The notes beneath the pieces were generated by a model. It made no database searches, had not been told where the DNA came from, and saw only the letters and a list, made by a program, of their open reading frames with translations. Source: Bacteroidota bacterium (GTDB lineage: Bacteria; Bacteroidota; Bacteroidia; Flavobacteriales; Flavobacteriaceae). From it: a stretch of 6,228 nucleotides of DNA. The stretch's first letter is position 1; every line of letters begins with the position of its first letter. The stretch spans positions 1 to 6,228 of the forward strand of contig CANKLD010000080.1 in NCBI GenBank assembly GCA_947483095.1, read 5' to 3'. A program made the position numbers and the translations under genes. Of this stretch, positions 1 to 6,211 are shown in pieces.

Positions 1-123
1 TTTATAATAATTCCTCAAATGTAGTCTAAATATTATCGATACTACTATCATTTCGGTTATTTATGATAATTTTAAGGCGAATCATCAAATTCTTCCGTTT
101 TAAATTAGAATTGAAAAGTAAAA

Positions 124-155
124 TTGATCTCCTTTTTAATATTTAATTACATTTG
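124..155 (+). promoter_or_regulatory. Bacteroidota-type promoter of the LuxE-like gene
   Basis: A TACATTTG at 148-155 matches the Bacteroidota -7 consensus TAnnTTTG exactly. A TTG at 124-126 sits 21 bp upstream, within the spacing usual for the -33 element. Transcription would begin near 160, leaving a very short A-rich leader before the TTG start at 169. The TTG at 124 is therefore better read as a promoter element than as a start codon. Confidence 0.6.
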
Positions 156-168
156 CAAAAAACAATTC

Positions 169-1149
169 TTGATTCCAACTTCCGACATATTCAGCATTTC
201 TAACCAAAAACAATTTGAGAAAATAGCACTTAAAGTGTTCCGATTTCAATATGAAAATAATTTGGTTTATAAAGCATTTTGCGACTTTATGAAAGTGAAA
301 GTACATGAAGTTAAATCGCTACAGCAAATTCCCTTTTTGCCCATTCAGTTTTTTAAAAGTCATACCGTAGTTTCAAATACCAACGCCATTCAAGAAACTT
401 TTACCAGTAGCGGAACATCAGGGCAAATCACCAGCAGGCATTGTGTGACCGATAGTTCTATTTATGAAGAAAGTTACCGAAGCGGATTTGCGCAATTTTA
501 TGGAAATATTGAAGATTATGTGGTTTTGGCCTTGCTTCCATCCTATCTTGAGCGCGAAGGTTCTTCCTTAATCTATATGTTTAAGGATTTAATTGAAAAA
601 ACAAATCATCCCGAAAGCGGCTTTTACCTCAATGAGTATGAATCGTTAACTGACACATTAATTTCCCTTGACAATTCAGGTCAAAACGTAATATTAATAG
701 GTGTCACCTATGCTCTTTTGGATTTGATTGAGAATCAGCAGTTCCAATTAAATAATACCTTTATCATGGAAACGGGCGGGATGAAAGGAAAACGTAAAGA
801 AATGATTCGCAAAGAATTGCACGACCAACTTTGTAAAGGTTTTGGGGTTACGGCGATACATTCTGAATATGGAATGACCGAATTATTATCTCAAGCTTAT
901 TCTTTGGGTAATGGCGTTTTTGAATGTCCTTCGTGGATGCAAATCCTGATTCGAGATCCCGAAGATGCGCTTACTTTCGTAAATGATGGAAAAACGGGTG
1001 GAATAAACGTCATTGATTTGGCCAATATAAACTCTTGTTCTTTTATTGCCTCGCAAGATTTGGGTAAAAAAAATCCCAATAACTCTTTTGAAGTATTGGG
1101 ACGTTTTGACAATTCCGATATTCGAGGTTGTAACTTGATGGTTTTGTGA
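169..1149 (+). CDS. LuxE-like acyl-protein synthetase / acyltransferase (ANL-type adenylating enzyme)
   Basis: This 326-residue protein resembles the acyl-protein synthetase (LuxE) family, whose members activate a carboxylic acid with ATP and pass the acyl group to a protein cysteine or another acceptor. Visible ANL-type motifs are TSSGTSGQ (79-86, the phosphate-binding loop), HSEYGMTE (231-238, the adenylate-binding motif) and LGRFDNSDIRG (310-320, like the ANL hinge). The protein ends just after the last motif, so the mobile C-terminal ANL domain with its catalytic lysine is missing, as in LuxE. Cys321 lies six residues from the end and recalls the near-C-terminal acylated Cys of LuxE. The start is TTG at 169, giving MIPTSDIF. 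An in-frame TTG at 124 would add 15 residues but falls in the promoter, and the first in-frame ATG is internal (Met41). No luxC, luxD, carrier protein or other partner is adjacent, so the substrate is unknown. The family call is firm; the exact reaction is not. Confidence 0.8.
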   Translation: MIPTSDIFSISNQKQFEKIALKVFRFQYENNLVYKAFCDFMKVKVHEVKSLQQIPFLPIQFFKSHTVVSNTNAIQETFTSSGTSGQITSRHCVTDSSIYEESYRSGFAQFYGNIEDYVVLALLPSYLEREGSSLIYMFKDLIEKTNHPESGFYLNEYESLTDTLISLDNSGQNVILIGVTYALLDLIENQQFQLNNTFIMETGGMKGKRKEMIRKELHDQLCKGFGVTAIHSEYGMTELLSQAYSLGNGVFECPSWMQILIRDPEDALTFVNDGKTGGINVIDLANINSCSFIASQDLGKKNPNNSFEVLGRFDNSDIRGCNLMVL

Positions 1150-1159
1150 AAAGTTGATT

Positions 1160-1263
1160 TGGTTATTCGGTTATGCGGTTAACCGAAATTTCGATTCAAC
1201 AATTAAACATTTAAACCGTTTTCCAATTAAACAGTTTACCGATTAAACAATTAAACATTTCCA
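1160..1263. repeat. Degenerate octamer tandem array (13 units, consensus CRRTTAAA)
   Basis: Cutting the sequence every 8 bases from 1160 gives 13 in-phase units with no indels. They include CGGTTATG (1168), CGGTTAAC (1176), CGATTCAA (1192), CAATTAAA (1200, 1224 and 1248), CATTTAAA (1208) and CGATTAAA (1240). Position 1 is C in 12 of 13 units, and positions 4 and 5 are each T in 12 of 13. Positions 2-3 are mostly purine and 6-8 mostly A. A further CAACTAAA at 1262-1269 is out of phase by 2 bases and overlaps the tyrS stop codon. The array fills nearly the whole gap between the convergent LuxE-like gene and tyrS. Its role is unknown; transcription termination or a slippage-generated spacer are both possible. 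Confidence 0.75.
1166..1187 (+). terminator. Hairpin after the LuxE-like gene, possible terminator
   Basis: TTCGGTTA (1166-1173) pairs perfectly with TAACCGAA (1180-1187) around a 6-base loop, 16 bases after the stop codon. The tract that follows, ATTTCGATT, is only weakly T-rich. Two overlapping perfect palindromes, CGGTTAACCG (1176-1185) and CGAAATTTCG (1184-1193), give alternative folds usable on either strand. The hairpin is built from the octamer units, so it could serve both converging genes, but it is not a canonical intrinsic terminator. Confidence 0.4.
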
Positions 1264-1264
1264 A

Positions 1265-2560
1265 CTAAACAACCCGAATTACAAAATAATTTTTCTTTCC
1301 GCTTTGCAATAACACAAATTGGTTGTTGATCAAATTCGCATTTGAAAGGGTAAACTCTTCAGTAACTTTTTCCTTATTTACAGCAATTGAATTGGCCGAT
1401 AATGCTCTTCTCGATTCTCCATTGGATTTAAAAAAGCCTGTTTTTTCATTTAAAACCGATACAATATCAATTCCATTGTCAATTTCATTTCTTGAAATAG
1501 TAGCTTGAGGAACTCCGTCAAAAACTTCTAAGAATGTCGCTTCATCTAGTTGTTTCAAATCGTCAGAAGTAGCATTTCCAAATAATATTGCCGACGCATG
1601 AATTGCCTTTTCTAAATCGGCTGCAGAGTGAACAAAAGTGGTTACTTCTTCTGCTAATTTTTTCTGTAAAACTCTTAAATGCGGCGCTTCATGGTGCGTT
1701 GCAACTAAGCTGTCAATCGTATTTTTATCTAAAAAAGTAAAGATCTTGATGTATTTTTCTGCATCTACATCAGTGGTATTTAACCAAAATTGATAGAATT
1801 TATAAACCGAAGTTTTATCGGCAGTAAGCCAAACATTTCCCCCTTCCGATTTACCAAATTTAGATCCGTCAGCTTTAGTAATCAATGGACAAGTCATCGC
1901 AAATGCCTTAGCTCCTTCGGCGTTCATTCTTCGAACTAATTCAGTTCCCGTGGTGATATTTCCCCATTGGTCTGAACCTCCCATTTGAAGCAAACAGTTG
2001 TATTCTTTGTGCAAATGATAGAAATCGTAACCTTGAATTAATTGGTAAGTAAATTCTGTAAATGACATTCCTTCGCCTTCACCTGAAAGTCGTTTTTTAA
2101 CCGAATCTTTCGCCATCATATAGTTAACGGTGATTCTTTTTCCAACATCACGAGCAAAATTAATAAAGGACAACCCTTTCATCCAATCGTAATTGTTCAC
2201 CAAAATTGGGGCATTGGAAGCTGAAGAATTGAAGTCTAAAAAGCGTGATAAAACGTTCTTGATTCCCTCCACATTATGATTTAAAGTGGCTTCGTCTAAT
2301 AAGTTTCTTTCGTCAGATTTTCCCGATGGATCACCAATCATTCCGGTAGCTCCGCCAACAAGGGCAATAGGTTTATGACCAAAATTTTCCAAGTGAACCA
2401 ATAATATTATAGGCACAAGGCTACCGATATGCAAAGAATCAGAAGTTGGATCAAATCCAATATAGGTTGCTGTCATTTCTTTCAACAATTGCTCTTCAGT
2501 TCCCGGCATAATATCGTGAACCAGTCCACGCCATTGCAATTCTTCTATAATATTCTTCAT
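1265..2560 (-). CDS. tyrS: Tyrosyl-tRNA synthetase
   Basis: This is a cytosolic class I aminoacyl-tRNA synthetase that charges tRNA-Tyr with tyrosine using ATP. At 431 residues it has the normal bacterial length. The catalytic Rossmann domain shows YIGFDPT (33-39), the HIGH-type motif HIGS (44-47), the tyrosine-site motif GGSDQWGN (194-201) and the KMSKS-type loop KFGKS (234-238). The C-terminal stretch from about 366 to 431 has the look of an S4 RNA-binding domain ([21 protein letters not shown] at 375-395). KFGKS places it with the short-loop bacterial TyrRS type. The ATG start is followed directly by a typical N-terminus ([13 protein letters not shown]) and lies 17 bases after a -7 box. 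It faces the LuxE-like gene across the octamer array and diverges from the SDR gene. The gene is intact, with no T-box-like leader: the upstream gap is only 110 bp. Confidence 0.97.
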   Translation of the reverse strand: MKNIIEELQWRGLVHDIMPGTEEQLLKEMTATYIGFDPTSDSLHIGSLVPIILLVHLENFGHKPIALVGGATGMIGDPSGKSDERNLLDEATLNHNVEGIKNVLSRFLDFNSSASNAPILVNNYDWMKGLSFINFARDVGKRITVNYMMAKDSVKKRLSGEGEGMSFTEFTYQLIQGYDFYHLHKEYNCLLQMGGSDQWGNITTGTELVRRMNAEGAKAFAMTCPLITKADGSKFGKSEGGNVWLTADKTSVYKFYQFWLNTTDVDAEKYIKIFTFLDKNTIDSLVATHHEAPHLRVLQKKLAEEVTTFVHSAADLEKAIHASAILFGNATSDDLKQLDEATFLEVFDGVPQATISRNEIDNGIDIVSVLNEKTGFFKSNGESRRALSANSIAVNKEKVTEEFTLSNANLINNQFVLLQSGKKNYFVIRVV

Positions 2561-2577
2561 TTTTATAACAATTTAAG

Positions 2578-2585
2578 CAAAGATA
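2578..2585 (-). promoter_or_regulatory. -7 box of the tyrS promoter
   Basis: On the minus strand this reads TATCTTTG, an exact match to TAnnTTTG. It lies 17 bases upstream of the tyrS ATG. No TTG is found 17-23 bp further upstream, so the -33 element is weak or absent. The leader is AT-rich and has no Shine-Dalgarno sequence. Confidence 0.5.
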
Positions 2586-2658
2586 AAATTTAATGTTGAT
2601 TTGTTGTTTTGTTTGTTCGGTAATTCGAAAAAAAATATGTTTCCTACTTCCTATTTTG

Positions 2659-2666
2659 TACTTTCG
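2659..2666 (+). promoter_or_regulatory. Candidate -7 box of the SDR gene
   Basis: TACTTTCG differs from TAnnTTTG at one position and ends only 4 bases before the ATG at 2671, which would make the transcript leaderless or nearly so. An overlapping alternative, TATTTTGT at 2652-2659, is a poorer match but would leave a short leader. Neither has a TTG at -33 spacing. The call rests mainly on position. Confidence 0.35.
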
Positions 2667-2670
2667 TAGT

Positions 2671-3678
2671 ATGATATTAATAACTGGCGCAACTGGTTTA
2701 GTGGGTTCTCATTTGGCATTGCAATTGCTGGAAAATGGAGAGAAACTTCGAGCTATTTATAGAAATAAATCTTCTATCTTGGCTACAAAATCGCTATTTG
2801 AATTGTACGAAAAAGGCTATTTATTTGATAAAATCGAATGGATTAAAGCCGATATTACCGATATTCCTTCCTTAGAAATCGCTTTCGCAAATGTGGTTTC
2901 GGTATTTCACTGCGCCGCGTTAATTTCATTTGACCCTAATGATGAGGATTTACTTAGGAAAACCAACATTGAAGGAACCGCGAATATTGTGAATCTTTCC
3001 CTTTCAAATGGGGTAAAAAAAGTAGGATTTGTAAGCTCAATTGCTGCTTTGGGAGATTTAAAAGAACAAGAAACAATTATCACCGAAGAAACCGAATGGA
3101 ATCCTGAACAACACCATAGCGATTATGCCATTTCAAAATATGGTGCCGAAATGGAAATTTTTAGAGGCCAACAAGAAGGACTTCAAGTGGTGGTTTTAAA
3201 TCCCGGGATTATTTTAGGTCCTGGGTTTTGGGACCAAGGCAGCGGAAAACTTTTTTCGGCTGTTGCCAATGGATTAAAATTCTACACCAAAGGCACTTCA
3301 GGGTTTGTGTCGGTTGTCGACGTGGTGAATTTATTGATTATGGCGACGTCAAAAATTGATGAAAAGGAAAATGGTCAACGCTATATCGCTATTGAAAACA
3401 ATTATTCTTACGAAACAATATTTAGTGAAATTGCCCAGGCTTTAAATGTTGGAAAACCGAAATTCTATGCTGCATATTGGCAAACGGAATTGGCCTGGCG
3501 TTGGAATTGGCTGACATCAATTCTTTTGAATAAAAAAAGAATGATTTCGAAAGAAACGATGCGCTCAAGTCACCAATTGGATTGCTATTCCAATGAAAAA
3601 GCAAAAAATAAATTTGATTACCAATTTAAAAATGTGCCTTCGTATATTTCAGAAATGGCTAAATACTATTCTAAATAA
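2671..3678 (+). CDS. NAD(P)-dependent epimerase/dehydratase-like protein (extended SDR)
   Basis: This 335-residue cytosolic oxidoreductase belongs to the extended short-chain dehydrogenase/reductase superfamily, closest in look to the dihydroflavonol-reductase/3-beta-HSD-like branch. The Rossmann nucleotide-binding motif GATGLVG (6-12) lies right at the N-terminus. Asp61 in ADITD, the FHCAALIS stretch (79-86), VSS (121-123) and the catalytic YAISK (Tyr152, Lys156) follow in the expected order. LNPGIILGPG (176-185) is the usual substrate-side motif. The ATG at 2671 is chosen because it begins the Rossmann strand directly. An in-frame ATG at 2593 would add 26 Cys/Phe-rich residues (MLICCFVCS...) that do not belong to the fold and run across the likely promoter. 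The gene diverges from tyrS and converges on the DUF4296 gene with a 2-bp gap. The reaction and substrate cannot be assigned from sequence; no sugar-nucleotide pathway genes flank it. Confidence 0.88.
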   Translation: MILITGATGLVGSHLALQLLENGEKLRAIYRNKSSILATKSLFELYEKGYLFDKIEWIKADITDIPSLEIAFANVVSVFHCAALISFDPNDEDLLRKTNIEGTANIVNLSLSNGVKKVGFVSSIAALGDLKEQETIITEETEWNPEQHHSDYAISKYGAEMEIFRGQQEGLQVVVLNPGIILGPGFWDQGSGKLFSAVANGLKFYTKGTSGFVSVVDVVNLLIMATSKIDEKENGQRYIAIENNYSYETIFSEIAQALNVGKPKFYAAYWQTELAWRWNWLTSILLNKKRMISKETMRSSHQLDCYSNEKAKNKFDYQFKNVPSYISEMAKYYSK

Positions 3679-3723
3679 AACTACTTAACTGGCATAGGCG
3701 CCGGAGAAGTATTTAGTTTTTTT
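3671..3723 (+). terminator. Intrinsic terminator of the SDR gene, inside the opposing reading frame
   Basis: CTAAATA (3671-3677) pairs with TATTTAG (3710-3716), CTT (3684-3686) with AAG (3707-3709), and CTGGC (3689-3693) with GCCGG (3700-3704, one G-U), closing on a 6-base loop. There is a 6-base bulge on the left arm and a 2x2 internal loop. Seven Ts (3717-3723) follow the stem immediately, as in a Rho-independent terminator. The element begins in the last codons of the SDR gene and extends over the final codons of the DUF4296 gene on the other strand. No T-tract follows it in the minus direction. Confidence 0.6.
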
Positions 3724-4049
3724 GACCCTTCTATTTGTTCTTCGATTCTTTTGTTAACCGCATCAAAAATTTCCTTGTACTTTTTTACATCCGAAGCGTA
3801 ATATTTATCGCTTTTGGCAAACTGAAGGCTGTCGATGTTGTGTTTTTTATAAATATACGTGTTTGGATTGATATTATTGGTCTCTAAAACTACCGTAGTT
3901 TGAGATTTCATGGCTTCCAAAACAGAAATATCAAACATAATATCGACCATTTTATCTTGATCAATTAAATTGTCAGGTTTTTCAATTGGATTATTTTGAC
4001 AACCTACAAATAATGCAAAACAGAAGAATAAAACGCTTACTTTTTTCAT
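3681..4049 (-). CDS. DUF4296 family lipoprotein
   Basis: This small 122-residue protein is of unknown function. The N-terminus MKKVSVLFFCFALFVGC is a lipoprotein signal peptide: two lysines, a hydrophobic core, then a lipobox-like FVGC with Cys17 as the predicted lipidated residue (Phe at -3 is unusual, with Leu one position earlier). The mature part is hydrophilic and probably helical. Its EKPDNLIDQDKMVDIMFDIS stretch (23-42) is typical of DUF4296, a family I recall as confined to Bacteroidota. The C-terminus is a short low-complexity tail (SPAPMP). The mature protein would be anchored in the cell envelope, probably the outer membrane or periplasmic face. It is the last gene of the minus-strand operon, 18 bases after pyrC, and its 3' end carries the terminator of the opposing gene. 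No enzymatic motif is visible and no function is proposed. Confidence 0.82.
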   Translation of the reverse strand: MKKVSVLFFCFALFVGCQNNPIEKPDNLIDQDKMVDIMFDISVLEAMKSQTTVVLETNNINPNTYIYKKHNIDSLQFAKSDKYYASDVKKYKEIFDAVNKRIEEQIEGSKKLNTSPAPMPVK

Positions 4050-4067
4050 GATTGAAATTTTTAAATA

Positions 4068-5408
4068 CTAACGGCCAAACAATAATCTTTTTCCACGACG
4101 AATATCTTTCACTTTAAAATTGTGATATACCAATTCGCCATTCACAAAGGTATGGGTAATTCTCGATCTAAAGGTAAAATCTTCAAATGGAGACCAACCG
4201 CATTTTGCAAAAATATTGTCTTTATTAACGGTCCATGGCAAACCCGAATTCACAATTGCCAAATCGGCATAATAACCTACTTTCACAAATCCTCTTTTTT
4301 CTATTTTAAATAAAATTGCAGGATTATGGGCCATTTTTTGCACGATTTTCTCCACTGAAATTTTACCTTGAAGATACGCCTCAAACATTGCTACAACAGC
4401 ATGTTGAACTAATGGACCGCCAGATGGAGCCTTCAAATACGACTGTTGTTTTTCTTCTAATGTATGCGGCGCATGATCAGTAGCAATCACGTCAATTCTA
4501 TCGTCAAGCAACGCTTCCCAAAGGGCATTTCGGTCGTTTTCTGTTTTTACTGCAGGGTTCCATTTTATCAAATTCCCTTTGGTATCATAGTCTGAATTGG
4601 TAAACCAAAGATGATGAATACAAACTTCAGCAGTTATTTTTTTTTGTTCCAATGGGATTTTATTGGTAAACAAATCCATTTCTTTCGCAGTAGAAAGATG
4701 GAAAATATGCAATCTCGCTCCCGTTTTTTTCGCTAAAGCAATCGCTTTTGAAGAAGATAAATAACACGCCTCCTCGCTTCTGATCAAGTGGTGTGCTTGA
4801 ACTGGAATGTCGTCGCCATATTCTTCCTTGAATTTTTCTAAATTGTTTTTAATGGTCGTTTCATCTTCACAATGAACGGCAATTAGTAACGGAGTACTTG
4901 AAAAAATGCGCTCCAATACATCATCATTGTCCACCAACATATTTCCGGTTGAAGAACCTAAGAATATTTTAATTCCAGCAACATTTTTAGGATTTGTTTT
5001 TAAAACTTCTGCCAAATTATCGTTGCTAGCACCCATCATAAAAGAATAGTTTGCAAAAGAATTGTTCTCCGCAATTTGGTATTTTTCTTCTAATATTTCT
5101 TGGGTTAATGCATTTGGAATAGTATTGGGTTGCTCGATAAACGAGGTAATTCCTCCGGCTACCGCTGCCCGAGATTCCGATTCGATATCGCCTTTGTGAG
5201 TCAATCCGGGTTCTCTAAAATGAACTTGATCATCGATAGCGCCTGGAATTAAGAAATTTCCTTCGGCATCAATTATTTTACAATCGGATGATTTTGCGCT
5301 AATGAAATCGGCAATTTCGACTATAAATTCATTCTCTATTAATACATCACCTTCAAAAATTGATCCTTCATTTACAATTTTTGCGTTTTTGATTAAAATT
5401 CTGTTCAT
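4068..5408 (-). CDS. pyrC: Dihydroorotase, Bacteroidota type
   Basis: This 446-residue cytosolic amidohydrolase should interconvert N-carbamoyl-L-aspartate and L-dihydroorotate, the third step of de novo pyrimidine synthesis. The TIM-barrel active-site motifs appear in order: DDQVHFREPG (59-68), EQPNT (92-96, Asn for substrate), GIKIFLGSSTGN (145-156, with Lys147 as the expected carboxylated metal-bridging lysine), IAVHCED (His179), LHIFHLS (His237) and the catalytic Asp311 in TDHAPH. APSGGP (327-332) follows. Arg65 of FREPG would bind the substrate carboxylate. In the usual HxH metal motif the first His is Gln61 here; I recall the same DDQVHFREPG in the Porphyromonas gingivalis homologue, so this looks like a clade feature, not damage. 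The length and FREPG/PNT motifs favour dihydroorotase over allantoinase or hydantoinase. The gene starts 10 bases after the glycosyltransferase stop and is followed 18 bases later by the DUF4296 gene. Other pyr genes are not in the window. Confidence 0.9.
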   Translation of the reverse strand: MNRILIKNAKIVNEGSIFEGDVLIENEFIVEIADFISAKSSDCKIIDAEGNFLIPGAIDDQVHFREPGLTHKGDIESESRAAVAGGITSFIEQPNTIPNALTQEILEEKYQIAENNSFANYSFMMGASNDNLAEVLKTNPKNVAGIKIFLGSSTGNMLVDNDDVLERIFSSTPLLIAVHCEDETTIKNNLEKFKEEYGDDIPVQAHHLIRSEEACYLSSSKAIALAKKTGARLHIFHLSTAKEMDLFTNKIPLEQKKITAEVCIHHLWFTNSDYDTKGNLIKWNPAVKTENDRNALWEALLDDRIDVIATDHAPHTLEEKQQSYLKAPSGGPLVQHAVVAMFEAYLQGKISVEKIVQKMAHNPAILFKIEKRGFVKVGYYADLAIVNSGLPWTVNKDNIFAKCGWSPFEDFTFRSRITHTFVNGELVYHNFKVKDIRRGKRLLFGR

Positions 5409-5418
5409 TGTTTATTGC

Positions 5419-6141
5419 TTATAATCTATTAAATAATTGACGTATTCTTAAGGATATAACTCCAAAAATAGCTTCTTTAATTATTGAATTGCTCATTTTT
5501 GATTGTCCCTTAGTTCGATCCGTAAAAATTATTGGAACTTCAACTATTTTTAAATTTTTACAATAGGCCCTGTATTTCATTTCTATTTGAAAGGCATACC
5601 CAATAAATTTTATTTTATCTAAATTTATGTTTTCCAATACGTTTCTTCTGTAACACATAAATCCTGCGGTGGCATCATGAATTTTCATTCCAGTTATTTT
5701 CTTTACATAATAGGAGGCAAAATAAGACAATAATATACGACTTAAAGGCCAGTTTACCACATTTACTCCGGTAACATATCTGGATCCAATTGCAACTTCT
5801 GCCCCTTCTTCACAAGCTTGATATAGTTTCTCTAAATCGGTTGGATTGTGAGAAAAATCGGCATCCATTTCAAAAATATAATCGTATTTTCTATCTAAAG
5901 CCCATTTGAAACCAAAAACATAAGCAGTTCCAAGTCCTGATTTTTTTTCTCTATTTTCTAAAAATAATTGGTCTTTAAATTCCGATTGAAGTTCTACCAC
6001 TTTTGCGGCAGTTTTGTCAGGTGAATTGTCATCAACAACGAGTATATGAAAAGATTTATTCAACGAAAATACCGTTCTGATGATGGTTTCTATATTTTCA
6101 ATCTCGTTATATGTAGGGATTATAACAATACTATTGCTCAT
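5419..6141 (-). CDS. Polyprenol-phosphate mannosyltransferase (DPM1-like GT2)
   Basis: This 240-residue GT-A fold family 2 glycosyltransferase resembles dolichol-phosphate mannose synthase, which moves mannose from GDP-mannose to a polyprenyl phosphate at the cytoplasmic face of the membrane. Motifs in order are IPTYNE (8-13), VVDDNSPD (35-42), KSGLGTAY (67-74), the metal-binding DAD in EMDADFSH (Asp93, Asp95), IGSRY (118-122), DATAGF (156-161) and FTDRTKGQSKM (206-216), all characteristic of the DPM1 group. The protein stops right after the catalytic domain, without the C-terminal transmembrane or GtrA-like domain of some bacterial members, so membrane association would be peripheral, as in the single-domain type. 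Lipid-linked mannose could feed protein O-glycosylation or envelope glycans; that is inference. It is the first gene of the operon, with a -7 box 22 bases upstream of its ATG. Donor and acceptor specificity is not proven by sequence. Confidence 0.87.
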   Translation of the reverse strand: MSNSIVIIPTYNEIENIETIIRTVFSLNKSFHILVVDDNSPDKTAAKVVELQSEFKDQLFLENREKKSGLGTAYVFGFKWALDRKYDYIFEMDADFSHNPTDLEKLYQACEEGAEVAIGSRYVTGVNVVNWPLSRILLSYFASYYVKKITGMKIHDATAGFMCYRRNVLENINLDKIKFIGYAFQIEMKYRAYCKNLKIVEVPIIFTDRTKGQSKMSNSIIKEAIFGVISLRIRQLFNRL

Positions 6142-6163
6142 AATTAATCAGTCAATTTCTTTG
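6134..6163 (+). promoter_or_regulatory. Possible divergent plus-strand promoter
   Basis: TTTCTTTG (6156-6163) matches TAnnTTTG at all but one fixed position, and a TTG at 6134-6136 lies 19 bp upstream, a proper -33 spacing. It abuts the minus-strand -7 box and would read toward the ATG at 6212. One mismatch and AT-rich surroundings keep this weak. Confidence 0.25.
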
Positions 6164-6171
6164 CAAAAATA
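6164..6171 (-). promoter_or_regulatory. -7 box of the glycosyltransferase-pyrC-DUF4296 operon
   Basis: On the minus strand this reads TATTTTTG, an exact match to TAnnTTTG, 22 bases upstream of the glycosyltransferase ATG. No TTG occurs at -33 spacing. The small gaps downstream suggest that this promoter drives all three minus-strand genes. Confidence 0.5.
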
Positions 6172-6211
6172 AACTTTTTATGTTTTAAGAATCATAATAA
6201 TACTATAATAA

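Noticed and set aside
16..23. A minus-strand TACATTTG matching the -7 consensus
   Set aside because: No TTG lies at -33 spacing and no gene start lies downstream within the window. One chance match in this much AT-rich DNA is unsurprising.
26..85. A 19-codon ATG-started reading frame on the minus strand with a TAG stop
   Set aside because: It is too short, has no convincing promoter or domain, and is expected by chance in AT-rich DNA.
1060..1078. Inverted repeat TTGGG ... CCCAA around an A8 run, as a terminator
   Set aside because: The stem is 5 bp with a 10-base A-rich loop, lies inside a coding region, and has no T-tract after it.
897..1112. A 71-codon minus-strand open frame inside the LuxE-like gene
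   Set aside because: It is antisense to a well-supported gene with ANL motifs and has no recognisable features.
1150..1264. CRISPR-like array
   Set aside because: The repeat unit is only 8 bp, with no spacers between repeats and no cas genes nearby.
1323..1508. A 61-codon plus-strand open frame inside tyrS
   Set aside because: It is a shadow of the S4-domain coding region on the other strand.
3422..3604. A 60-codon minus-strand open frame inside the SDR gene
   Set aside because: It is antisense to a conserved coding region, with no promoter or domain.
4122..4313. A 63-codon plus-strand open frame inside pyrC
   Set aside because: It is antisense to the conserved PyrC C-terminus and has no supporting signal.
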